Made by a program: the position numbers and the translations under genes. From Ketobacter sp963922875 (GTDB lineage: Bacteria > Pseudomonadota > Gammaproteobacteria > Pseudomonadales > Ketobacteraceae): a stretch of DNA of 64,000 bases. The DNA lies in NCBI GenBank assembly GCA_963922875.1, contig CAWUJH010000011.1:62001-126000 (forward strand). Direction: 5' to 3'. A model generated the notes under the pieces. The model had not been told where the DNA came from. It saw only the letters and a program-made list of their open reading frames with translations, and searched no databases. This document shows positions 44,614-53,041 of the stretch, in pieces (within the stretch, counting starts at the first letter, position 1; each line of letters opens with the position of its first letter).

Positions 44614-45477
44614 ATGAGGGTTAACGTAGTTTTGGTGGTTATTGCCTTGATCGCAGGGTCCGGGGTGGGCTGGTGGCTATATCAAGCCAATCAATCTCGG
44701 CAAGCCGTAGCTCCCCAGGAAACCAATTTAATTGAGCCAGAGGTTACCACTAGTCACCCTGTTATCCGCCAGGAACCGCCACCGCAAGTGCAGGAACCTG
44801 AGCCATTGATCCCCGAAAATATTCCAGAACCAAAGTCAGAATTACCCCAAGCACCGGATTCCTTGGGTCAAGCCGATGCAGGAGTCGCAGAAGCATTAGC
44901 TGATTTATCACCCAAATTATTACAGTGGTTCACCCCAAAGGAACAGATTCGCAAATGGGTTTCTCTGGTGAATAACATAGCCGCCGGCGATATACCCGTT
45001 AAAAATCGTCCCGTTAAAATAAAAATAGATAGTTTTAGTGCCCAACAAAGTAACGGCAACTTCTATTTGTCGCCAAAAAATTATGAGCGCGCCACTGATT
45101 TGATCAACGCTCTAGTAGCCACGGATAAAGAACAGGTTATGCGTTATTATTTAGCTTGGAAACCCTTATTGGAAGAAGCCTACCAAGAGCTGGGAGCTGA
45201 AGATACCTTTGAAGAAAAACTACTACAAGCCATTGAAAAAATACTGAATACCCCAGTGCTTGAGGAGGGCGATATTCGCCTGAAAAGACCCCTGGTTTTT
45301 TACACCTTCGCTGACCCCGCACTTGAGAAGTCATCGAATCTGGAAAAATTTCTATGGCGACTTGGACCAGAAAACACCCACAAGCTGCAGCTTTATTTAG
45401 AAGAATTCCCGTTGCAATTTCAGCAAGCGAATTCAACTCCCCCAACTACGATCGAAACGCCGGCACCGTCACCTTAG
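44614..45477 (+). CDS. DUF3014 family membrane-anchored protein
   Basis: A 287-residue protein with one N-terminal transmembrane helix (about 5-23), a Pro/Glu-rich stretch (about 35-80) and a C-terminal helical DUF3014 domain, likely periplasmic. The function is unknown. ATG 44614 follows GAGGATA. It is transcribed away from ahpC; the OxyR-like site lies 27 bases upstream of its start codon and could influence it. Its stop is 14 bases from the stop of the convergent protease gene. Confidence 0.78.
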   Translation: MRVNVVLVVIALIAGSGVGWWLYQANQSRQAVAPQETNLIEPEVTTSHPVIRQEPPPQVQEPEPLIPENIPEPKSELPQAPDSLGQADAGVAEALADLSPKLLQWFTPKEQIRKWVSLVNNIAAGDIPVKNRPVKIKIDSFSAQQSNGNFYLSPKNYERATDLINALVATDKEQVMRYYLAWKPLLEEAYQELGAEDTFEEKLLQAIEKILNTPVLEEGDIRLKRPLVFYTFADPALEKSSNLEKFLWRLGPENTHKLQLYLEEFPLQFQQANSTPPTTIETPAPSP

Positions 45478-45491
45478 AATCTCAAGCCTTG

Positions 45492-46133
45492 CTAATAACG
45501 TTTTTCCAAATGAAGCACGCTATTTTGTTCCGACAATTTAACGTGCTCCAAAAAACTCATACCAAGCAGGACATCAGTGGGGAAGTCCCCCTCCAACACG
45601 ACCGCAGCCACATTACTGACGCTTATCTCCCCTACTTTGATGCTATCCAATGTGATGCCCCAACTTTTAACAACACCACTAGCAGTAACCACTTCTGAAG
45701 GTTGACCATAGAGGCGATATTGAATACCTAACTTCTTTGCCTGGCCACCATTGATAGCTACTATGTTTGCACCGGTATCCACCAAAAAAGTTACCGGTAA
45801 ACTATTAATGCTTCCCGCCACCTTATACTGATTAAACTGGTTTTTCCGAATAATCACTTGCACCAGTTCGGCGGGTTGATAATTGCCACCGATTGCCATA
45901 TGCAACGTCATTGTATGACGTTTTCCATCGATGGACACTTCTGCCTGGTGTGAATTTGCCTGCAGCAATTTCACACCAGACGCGTGGGCTTGGCCTTGTT
46001 TTAAAAGGGCTTTCTCACCATTGATATTTAAATAAGCAGCGTCCTTAAACAAAGCTTCCACCCTGACAGCAGGTGCGGCAAATCCTACACTGATCAGCGA
46101 AGACAGGACAAGCAGAGTCAGGATTGACTTCAT
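45492..46133 (-). CDS. Periplasmic retropepsin-like aspartic protease (TIGR02281-type)
   Basis: A 213-residue clan AA protein. A signal peptide (to about residue 19) precedes a small N-terminal domain, and a single retropepsin-like domain follows with catalytic D119 in FLVDTGANIVAI and the later VLLGMSFLEH flap-side motif. Such proteins probably act as dimers. The start is ATG 46133 with AAAGGAG eight bases upstream; a GTG at 46142 overlaps that ribosome site and is rejected. The substrate is unknown. Confidence 0.87.
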   Translation of the reverse strand: MKSILTLLVLSSLISVGFAAPAVRVEALFKDAAYLNINGEKALLKQGQAHASGVKLLQANSHQAEVSIDGKRHTMTLHMAIGGNYQPAELVQVIIRKNQFNQYKVAGSINSLPVTFLVDTGANIVAINGGQAKKLGIQYRLYGQPSEVVTASGVVKSWGITLDSIKVGEISVSNVAAVVLEGDFPTDVLLGMSFLEHVKLSEQNSVLHLEKRY

Positions 46134-46191
46134 TAACAACACTCCTTTGCGGCGTAATTTCAGGATAGCTGAATTTTTTCAAGCCTGATAA

Positions 46192-47349
46192 CTAGGCGTG
46201 ATTTGGCTTGTTGTTATTGAGCCATTGAATAGGCAGTACTCGTTGTTTCACGTAGGTGCTTATAGCGCTGAGAGTAAAAGCACCGAGCGTTATCAACACC
46301 ACCTCCATTGCCACGGGCAGCTCCACCCTGAGAAAAAGTTTTTGCAGCAATACCACATAGACCATGTGCATTAAATAAATGCCATAATTTAAGCCATGCA
46401 GAGGACGCAACCAACGAAAATCTATATTCAAAAAACGCCAGAAAAAAAGCACACTCAGAAAAAGATAACCAAAACATTTAACAACCCGCGATGAGGCTGT
46501 TAGTGATTTAAGCGCCCAATTATCCATACCAATATAATAAAGGGCCATGCCAAAGCCCTTAGAGCCTATGAATAAGATAACCATCGCGATTGCACAGGCT
46601 AGCGCAATCCGGCCAATGCTCATGGATTGCTGTAGAGAGTAAAAATATATTCCGACGGCAAAAGCCACAAAGTAACATCCCACGCGCACCGGCTGGGCCT
46701 GCAGAAGCCCCGTAAAACTCTGCCAGGAGTGGGCGGTAAATCCTAACAAGACAGCCACCAATGTTAAGACCCAGGCCATCCCCAACATAAATACCAGTTT
46801 ACTTACCACAATCATAAAACTGTCGGCTTCGGCTAACAACAACCCACGCCAAAGGCGCCAAGTGAAAGCGAAAAAAACAGTCACCAGAAATAACACTTCT
46901 ACGAACCAGAGGTGATGGGCAAACCCAAAGGAACCGGCTTCTACCGGCCCAAACCCAAGACTGGCTATGGCTAACCAAACGTTCCAATAAGCGCGCGCAA
47001 TTCCCTCTATGGAAAATTCAAACTGAGTACCAAAAACGAATAACAAAGGACAAATTAACACTAACTGAAGATAACCGGGAACCAACAAGCGCTTAATTCG
47101 GGCGCTCAAATAGGCACTACCAACAGGACGAGTGATAAAAGTTTTGGCGGCAAAGAAACCCGACACAAAAAACATCGCCGCCATTAGAAATAAATCAATC
47201 ATAGAGAGAAATGCGGCATATCTGATTACACCATCATTAACGGTTACATACCACCAAGTTACCCTGGCGTTGTAGGCAACCATGGCGTGAAACAAGACAA
47301 CCACAACAATGGATGCGAGACGCAAATTATCAAAAGCCCACAGCCTCAT
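46192..47349 (-). CDS. Acyltransferase-3 family membrane protein
   Basis: A 385-residue protein with about ten transmembrane helices and the N-terminal RLASIVVVVLFHAMVAY, where the conserved histidine of acyltransferase-3 (OafA/OpgC-like) proteins is expected. These transfer acyl groups to sugars or lipids at the membrane. It starts eight bases downstream of the redoxin/copper lipoprotein gene on the same strand, so the two are probably co-transcribed. The acceptor is unknown. Confidence 0.85.
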   Translation of the reverse strand: MRLWAFDNLRLASIVVVVLFHAMVAYNARVTWWYVTVNDGVIRYAAFLSMIDLFLMAAMFFVSGFFAAKTFITRPVGSAYLSARIKRLLVPGYLQLVLICPLLFVFGTQFEFSIEGIARAYWNVWLAIASLGFGPVEAGSFGFAHHLWFVEVLFLVTVFFAFTWRLWRGLLLAEADSFMIVVSKLVFMLGMAWVLTLVAVLLGFTAHSWQSFTGLLQAQPVRVGCYFVAFAVGIYFYSLQQSMSIGRIALACAIAMVILFIGSKGFGMALYYIGMDNWALKSLTASSRVVKCFGYLFLSVLFFWRFLNIDFRWLRPLHGLNYGIYLMHMVYVVLLQKLFLRVELPVAMEVVLITLGAFTLSAISTYVKQRVLPIQWLNNNKPNHA

Positions 47350-47357
47350 TGCCTTAT

Positions 47358-49148
47358 TTATTCCTCGATGGTGTAGGTGATATAACCAATAAACATTTCG
47401 TCGGATGTTTGCTCGCCGAAGCCAATTGTGAGTGTAGGGTCCGGGTTATAGGGATTCTGAGCCGAATTATCAAAACTGCCATCCACTGTCATTACCGACC
47501 CAGCTTTAATATGAATAGGTTCTTGCAAGCGATACTGGCGCTGCCAATTAAAATCAAAGCGTGGTACCGACAATATTTTTTTCGTTTCACCGTCTGGCGT
47601 CACTAAGGTATAGCGCATGGTTTTGCCACGATAATGCATATGAGGCATCAGCTCGTATAAAATAACGTCGTTTTCAAACGTCTTACTGGCTTTCACTGGC
47701 CAATCACTGGAACCAGCAGGCAAACGAAACCACTGGTTATAGATGCCTTCCATCCGATAATGGCGGTCTGTGACCTTGGGTTCAGTGTAGTACAGCCCAA
47801 CTTCCACGCCTCCGATCTCTTCTTTTCCTGTGGGCGTGTAATGAATTTCAAATTTAAGTTTCGAATGGGCCGGAATGAAACGCACCACACCCTCAGGATT
47901 GATTTCACCAAAAACCCCCGGAGCAAAGGTTGCAAAAGCCCCTGATTTCCAATCATTGGTCATGGGATTGTTCTGAGCATCCCGGTAATCTTTGGGAGGA
48001 ATCACAAACATAAACGAATGGTGGACAACTTTCTTATTAAGCGGTCTTAGGTGTACAGCCTTTAAATATTGGCCCTGGTTATTATTCAGGTCGATAAAAA
48101 CATACTTGTACGGCAATGTTCCCGTTGCAGGAATGGCATGGGCTTCCGTTCTGTAAACTTTATCGGGCGAACCTAACACCCAATTATCTGCAACTTTTGT
48201 GACTTGCTTGGCCGCATCAAGCAAAGGATCTTCACCTTCACCACGGGGAGCCCCCTGACTTAACCACAGCAGTAGATCCCGCTTTTCCGTTGCCGTTAAG
48301 CCTATATTGTTGGCGAGTTTACGGTGCGGATCATCCGCTTGCCAGGGGGGCATCCGGCCGGTTTTAACAGCTTCATGCATCATGAAAGACCAGTTTTTCA
48401 CTGTCTGGTAATCTGTCATAGCCCAGGGCGCCACACCGCCTTCGCTATGACAGGTCAAGCAGCGCTTTTGCAATAGTCCCGCGATATCCCCGGTATAGGT
48501 TTTCGGTGGCTCACTGAAGGCCTGAGCATAAGTGATAGCGCAACCCTTGAAAGGAATTTCCACTGGGTCCACCGCTTTACCCGCTAAAACAAAATCGAGA
48601 AAGTCATACAGGTAATGATTTTGTGGTTCATTCTTTTGGATTTCATAATCCAGCCGATCATTAATGGGGCCACGATAAATCACCTTCCATTGTTTGGGAT
48701 CAATAACAATAACTTCCGCAGTACGGGTGAACCCCAAAGAATGAGAAACATATTGGGTTGAATCAACTAGCACCGGCAGCTTTAATTGGTATTCCTGAAC
48801 CTCTTTAGCAATGGCTTCGCGAGTATCCTGAGTAAAAGGATTAATCATCATGATGTCCACGTTATGGTCAGCGTAACGTTGGTACAAGGCATTCAAATCC
48901 TGCACACTTTGACGCACAATAGGACAACCTAATCCGTGGCTAATCAAAACAATGGCTTGGGAATCTTTGTAACGACTTAAACGGTGGTAGTTACCACTAT
49001 GATCCAGCAAACTGAAATCAAAGCCTGGCGGTATGGCTTTACCTGTGTTTTGCACAAAAGACGGTGATTTCTGTTCACCACTCGTCGGCTCACTGCAGCC
49101 CACCAGCGTAAATACGCACACCAGAAGCGCAAAAAATCGCAACAACAT
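47358..49148 (-). CDS. Lipoprotein with redoxin, cytochrome c and copper monooxygenase-like (PHM-type) domains
   Basis: A 596-residue secreted protein with a lipobox (LVGC, C18). A thioredoxin-like redoxin domain (about 40-190) has one conserved cysteine (C75, GCPIVRQ). A c-type haem motif C230-L-T-C-H234 has a likely axial M266. The C-terminal half (about 340-596) resembles the copper type II ascorbate-dependent monooxygenase fold, with histidine clusters VVHHSFMF, EIHYTP and MPHMHYRG that could bind copper. It may perform a periplasmic copper-dependent oxidation with electrons entering through the haem, but the substrate is unknown. Its start overlaps the stop of the upstream small membrane gene (TAATG). 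Confidence 0.85.
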   Translation of the reverse strand: MLLRFFALLVCVFTLVGCSEPTSGEQKSPSFVQNTGKAIPPGFDFSLLDHSGNYHRLSRYKDSQAIVLISHGLGCPIVRQSVQDLNALYQRYADHNVDIMMINPFTQDTREAIAKEVQEYQLKLPVLVDSTQYVSHSLGFTRTAEVIVIDPKQWKVIYRGPINDRLDYEIQKNEPQNHYLYDFLDFVLAGKAVDPVEIPFKGCAITYAQAFSEPPKTYTGDIAGLLQKRCLTCHSEGGVAPWAMTDYQTVKNWSFMMHEAVKTGRMPPWQADDPHRKLANNIGLTATEKRDLLLWLSQGAPRGEGEDPLLDAAKQVTKVADNWVLGSPDKVYRTEAHAIPATGTLPYKYVFIDLNNNQGQYLKAVHLRPLNKKVVHHSFMFVIPPKDYRDAQNNPMTNDWKSGAFATFAPGVFGEINPEGVVRFIPAHSKLKFEIHYTPTGKEEIGGVEVGLYYTEPKVTDRHYRMEGIYNQWFRLPAGSSDWPVKASKTFENDVILYELMPHMHYRGKTMRYTLVTPDGETKKILSVPRFDFNWQRQYRLQEPIHIKAGSVMTVDGSFDNSAQNPYNPDPTLTIGFGEQTSDEMFIGYITYTIEE

Positions 49149-49522
49149 TACTCTACCCTAGTAAGACGGCGCTTGATGGTCAGTGCTCGCAGGTACTGCA
49201 GCACCGCCGCCAAAACAGCAAACGCTACCACCAAATTCATAGCAATGTGAAAATTGGGACTTCGTAAATAAAATATTTTTGGATAGATCAGCGCAAAAAT
49301 CCCAACTAACAGAAAGAAGTTAGATGATCCTCGCAACCAGGCCATTTTACCCAATAAGAACTGCTGTTCTCGCAGCGCCAACGGCAGCAAGCGTTTTGTT
49401 CTGCCTACCATCCAGGCGCTTACAACGAAATAAAGGGCCACGAATACACACATAAAGAAGATAAAATATTTAAGCCAATTGGGGTTATATAAATACTCCA
49501 AGACTTGGTTGATAATCGTCAT
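49148..49522 (-). CDS. Small membrane protein upstream of the redoxin/copper lipoprotein
   Basis: A 124-residue protein with about four hydrophobic segments (about 12-32, 55-70, 72-90 and 95-112) and several basic residues near the C-terminus. I do not recognise the family. ATG 49522 is chosen; the frame opens earlier with a TTG at 49543, and neither has a strong ribosome site. The one-base TAATG overlap suggests translational coupling to the lipoprotein, so it may be a membrane partner such as an electron-transfer or assembly protein. This is inference only. Confidence 0.65.
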   Translation of the reverse strand: MTIINQVLEYLYNPNWLKYFIFFMCVFVALYFVVSAWMVGRTKRLLPLALREQQFLLGKMAWLRGSSNFFLLVGIFALIYPKIFYLRSPNFHIAMNLVVAFAVLAAVLQYLRALTIKRRLTRVE

Positions 49523-49738
49523 ACTTTCGAGCCCCAAACGCAAAAACTACTATAGCTGAATACACTTTGCAGAATAACTTAACGACCCACAAATGCTGGA
49601 TCACTGTCAACAGCGCTATTGATTCCCGAGTATAAAGTGTTTTCAATGCCCAGAAAAGCGAGCTTTTTTGGGTTACATCAGTAACATCTGGAACTACACT
49701 ACCGTTAACAAAACTTTAATAAAATCAAATGCAGGCCT

Positions 49739-50644
49739 ATGAGCATAACGATACGCCAATGGAAAAACACCGGATATATAATTCGCCTTAAGGGGCATAA
49801 TATCTTTTACATTGACAGCCTACATGGTAGCCCGCCTGAAGCGCCGCGCAGAGGCACTATACTACTGCTGCATGGTTACCCCACTTCAAGCTGGGATTGG
49901 GAGCGGATCTGGCCTCTGCTAGAACCAAACTATCGCCTCATAGCACTGGACTTCCTGGGTTTGGGTTTTTCCGATAAACCCTATCCTTATGAGTACCTTA
50001 TTACCGAACAGGCCGATATTGTAGAAGCTCTGATAGACAAGCTGGGACTCATCAATTTTCACGTGATGTCCCATGACTATGGCGATACCGTGGCCCAGGA
50101 GCTACTGGCTCGGCAAAATGAACGGGATGAGACCCAATGGCTTTCTTTGTGCCTGTTAAATGGTGGCATTCTACCAGAAGCCCATCGAGCCAAATGGATT
50201 CAAAAACTATTAGCCACGCCATTGGGACCCTACATCACCAAACATTTCACCAGTGAATCCTTAAAAAAAGCCATGGTGGATATTTTTGGGCCCGAGACAC
50301 CACCTGATGATGAGCTTATCGCGGGGTTTTGGGAAGCCATAAATAACAACAACGGCCGCCATACACTGCATAAACTCATTTCCTATATCAAACAACGGAA
50401 GCTGAATCGGGAACGCTGGGTCGGCGCATTACAGGAAACGAAAATACCGATTGGCATGATCAATGGTAGCCTGGATCCAATCTCCGGCAGACACATGGTC
50501 GCGCGCTATAAAGAAGTGATTGGGCCACCTTTGATGACTATTGCTCTGGAGACCATCGGCCATTATCCGCAACTGGAATCCCCGGAGCAAACGGTGGCAG
50601 CTTACACCCAGATTTTAGAAGCTGTAACTCAGTGTGAAGGCTAA
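49739..50644 (+). CDS. MEST-like alpha/beta hydrolase
   Basis: A 301-residue alpha/beta-hydrolase. The oxyanion-hole HGYP is at 45-48, the nucleophile is an aspartate (D113 in SHDYGD, as in epoxide hydrolases and haloalkane dehalogenases), and the C-terminal catalytic histidine is in IGHYPQLESP. Several stretches (HGYPTSS, ALDFLGLGFSDKP, RWVGAL) closely follow my recollection of mammalian MEST/PEG1. Whether it hydrolyses epoxides, halides or something else cannot be told. The 195-base divergent upstream region shows no other gene. Its 3' end overlaps pgpA by 30 bases on the opposite strand. Confidence 0.85.
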   Translation: MSITIRQWKNTGYIIRLKGHNIFYIDSLHGSPPEAPRRGTILLLHGYPTSSWDWERIWPLLEPNYRLIALDFLGLGFSDKPYPYEYLITEQADIVEALIDKLGLINFHVMSHDYGDTVAQELLARQNERDETQWLSLCLLNGGILPEAHRAKWIQKLLATPLGPYITKHFTSESLKKAMVDIFGPETPPDDELIAGFWEAINNNNGRHTLHKLISYIKQRKLNRERWVGALQETKIPIGMINGSLDPISGRHMVARYKEVIGPPLMTIALETIGHYPQLESPEQTVAAYTQILEAVTQCEG

Positions 50645-51109
50645 ATAAATTGTCAAAGTAAGTACCGCCCAAGCCAATAGACCAGCGATTACATCGTCGA
50701 TCATAATTCCCAGTCCACCGCCTACATGGCGGTCAAAGTAACGAATAGGCCAAGGCTTCCAAATATCAAACAAACGAAATAGGGCAAACCCCAATAATAA
50801 CCAATACCAGGTTAAAGGCACGGCATAGAGGGTAATCCACATCCCCACAAATTCATCCCAAACAATACCGCTATGATCATGAACCTTCCAGTCAGCGGCG
50901 GTTTTGCCACAGATATAAATGCCAACAATGGCCGCAACGCTAACCACCACCGCGTATTCTAAGGGATTTAATTGCGCCAGGAATAGAAAGGGAATCAAGG
51001 CGACGGCAGACCCCCAGGTTCCTGGCGCTTTGCTGGCGGCGCCGCTACCTAAACCAATCGCTAAAAAGTGAATCGGATGGGTAAAGGCCGTTTTAGGGAC
51101 AGAATTCAT
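50615..51109 (-). CDS. pgpA: Phosphatidylglycerophosphatase A
   Basis: A 164-residue membrane phosphatase that makes phosphatidylglycerol from its phosphate. The conserved SKAPGTWGS, WDEFVGM and DDVIAGL segments are present, with several transmembrane helices. It is 14 bases downstream of thiL at the end of the riboflavin-nusB-thiL operon, the usual position. It overlaps the convergent MEST-like gene by 30 bases. Confidence 0.95.
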   Translation of the reverse strand: MNSVPKTAFTHPIHFLAIGLGSGAASKAPGTWGSAVALIPFLFLAQLNPLEYAVVVSVAAIVGIYICGKTAADWKVHDHSGIVWDEFVGMWITLYAVPLTWYWLLLGFALFRLFDIWKPWPIRYFDRHVGGGLGIMIDDVIAGLLAWAVLTLTIYLAFTLSYSF

Positions 51110-51123
51110 GCAACCTTGCTCTC

Positions 51124-52089
51124 TTAAAAATGTTGGAAACTGTTGGCCACCAGAATGGACTGATCGAAATAGCGTGCGATTACACCAGCTTCTGCCACCA
51201 CAGTTCCGATGCGAGTCAACGGTAGCGACAATTCTTCGGCCAAATTCTGAACCAGCACCCGCGCTTCAGTGGGCGCGGTAAAACAAAGCTCATAATCATC
51301 CCCCGCGTTGATCGCAAACTGGTAATCCTTAGGTTCTGGATTAGCAAGACACTCCGCCAGCGGTACCCTTTCCACTTGTACCTCGGCCCCCAAACCACTG
51401 CCACTGAGCAGGTGTGCCATATCACCCAACAAACCGTCAGAAATATCAATACAACTGGAAGCGACCCCTCGCAGCCGTTGTCCCAAGGTTATCCGAGGCA
51501 GCGGACGATTCAACCGCAAAATCGCCTGCTCTTGCGCGGCGTTCACGGGTGGCTGACCGGATTGCACCAACTGCAACCCGATGCCAGCCTCTCCCAGTTT
51601 ACCCGAAACATAGATATCATCATCAAGCTGCGCTGCACCGCGGGTGATGGCCTGCCCATGCTCCACCACCCCAAGCACCTGGATAGTAATACTCAAAGGC
51701 CCTCGGGTGGTGTCACCACCGATAAGTTCGATAGGGAATGATTCCATCAGCACAGCCAGCCCCTGGCAAAACTCCTTAACCCAGTCTGATTGGAATTCTG
51801 GCAAGGTAACACTCAAGGTAAACCAGGCAGGGTCTGCCCCCATGGCGGCAAGGTCACTAAGATTCACGGCCAATGCTTTGTAGCCAATATCAAAAGCGGA
51901 AGTGGAGCGGGGAAAATGAACACCATCAACCAAGGTGTCCGTGGATATCACTAGCTGTTGTCGAGAAGCCAGAGAAACCAGCGCGCAATCATCACCTATA
52001 CCTAAGTGTAGTGTCCGACCTACGACCCGATTTTTTTCGGGTCGCGGTAGGGATTTAAAATAGTGCTGAATAATTTCAAATTCATTCAC
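51124..52089 (-). CDS. thiL: Thiamine-monophosphate kinase
   Basis: A 321-residue kinase that makes thiamine pyrophosphate from the monophosphate. The N-terminal GIGDDCALV metal-binding region, STDTLVDGVHF and GGDTTRG motifs are intact. Length is typical. The start overlaps the nusB stop by four bases (ATGA). Confidence 0.96.
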   Translation of the reverse strand: MNEFEIIQHYFKSLPRPEKNRVVGRTLHLGIGDDCALVSLASRQQLVISTDTLVDGVHFPRSTSAFDIGYKALAVNLSDLAAMGADPAWFTLSVTLPEFQSDWVKEFCQGLAVLMESFPIELIGGDTTRGPLSITIQVLGVVEHGQAITRGAAQLDDDIYVSGKLGEAGIGLQLVQSGQPPVNAAQEQAILRLNRPLPRITLGQRLRGVASSCIDISDGLLGDMAHLLSGSGLGAEVQVERVPLAECLANPEPKDYQFAINAGDDYELCFTAPTEARVLVQNLAEELSLPLTRIGTVVAEAGVIARYFDQSILVANSFQHF

Positions 52090-52535
52090 GATTTTTTCAG
52101 TTCAACGACACGGAGTTTTTGTGCCACTTTATCCAATACACCATTGACGTATTTGTGGCTTTCATCAGCACCAAAGTATTTTGCCAGTTCAATGGCCTCA
52201 TTGATGACCACTTTAAAGGGTACGTCCACTCGCTTACTGAGTTCGTAACTGCCAATTCGTAAAATAGCTAACTCCACTCGATCCAATTCGCTGATATCAC
52301 GATCCAAATACGGCTTGAAGTAGTCATCCAACTCATTGATACATTTTGGTATCTCATGCAGCAGCTCATGAAAATACGCAACATCAGTTTTACGCATGTC
52401 ATTGTCCACCCGAAACTGCGATTCAATTTCATTGAGTGGCGCACCGGTCATGTGCCATTGATACAAGGCCTGAACTGAAAAACGGCGCGCTTTGCGGCGC
52501 GCTGCGGGTAAAGGCTTACTGGGAGAATTACTCAT
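52086..52535 (-). CDS. nusB: Transcription antitermination factor NusB
   Basis: A 149-residue helical protein that with NusE/S10 assembles the antitermination complex on rRNA operons. The N-terminal ARRKARRFSVQALYQWHMT and the C-terminal YVNGVLDKVAQKL are typical. It follows ribH by 18 bases and overlaps thiL. Confidence 0.97.
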   Translation of the reverse strand: MSNSPSKPLPAARRKARRFSVQALYQWHMTGAPLNEIESQFRVDNDMRKTDVAYFHELLHEIPKCINELDDYFKPYLDRDISELDRVELAILRIGSYELSKRVDVPFKVVINEAIELAKYFGADESHKYVNGVLDKVAQKLRVVELKKS

Positions 52536-52553
52536 AACTGTTGCTTTAGCTCA

Positions 52554-53024
52554 CTAAAGATTGCGAATGACACTCACCATTTCCAACGCTCCCATGGCCG
52601 CCTCGGCACCTTTATTGCCGGCCTTGGTACCTGAGCGTTCAATGGCTTGTTCAATACTGTCTGTGGTTAGTACGCCGAAAGAAATAGGGATTCCCGTATC
52701 CAGCATGACACTGGCCACACCCTTGGTACACTCACCGGCTACATAATCAAAATGGGGAGTACCACCACGAATCACAGCACCCAACGCAATGATGGCATCA
52801 GGCTTGCGCTTGTCGGCCACACACTTTACCGCCAAGGGCAATTCAAAGGCGCCTGGTACGCGAATAACTTCGATGTTCTTTTCCAGCACGCCATGACGCA
52901 TCAAAGCGTCTATGGCACCAGTCAGCAGGCTTTCAACCACAAAGCTGTTAAAACGCGCTACAACAATAGAAAAGCGGGCGTCCACTTCACGAAAGTTACC
53001 CTCAATTACGGTGATGTTGTTCAT
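52554..53024 (-). CDS. ribH: 6,7-dimethyl-8-ribityllumazine synthase
   Basis: A 156-residue enzyme that condenses the RibBX product (3,4-dihydroxy-2-butanone 4-phosphate) with the ribityl-pyrimidine to make lumazine. VVARFNSFV, GAFELPLA and GAVIRGGTPHFDYV are characteristic, with the catalytic histidine in the last. It is 17 bases downstream of ribBX. Confidence 0.97.
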   Translation of the reverse strand: MNNITVIEGNFREVDARFSIVVARFNSFVVESLLTGAIDALMRHGVLEKNIEVIRVPGAFELPLAVKCVADKRKPDAIIALGAVIRGGTPHFDYVAGECTKGVASVMLDTGIPISFGVLTTDSIEQAIERSGTKAGNKGAEAAMGALEMVSVIRNL

Positions 53025-53041
53025 ACAATGCTACCTTATCG

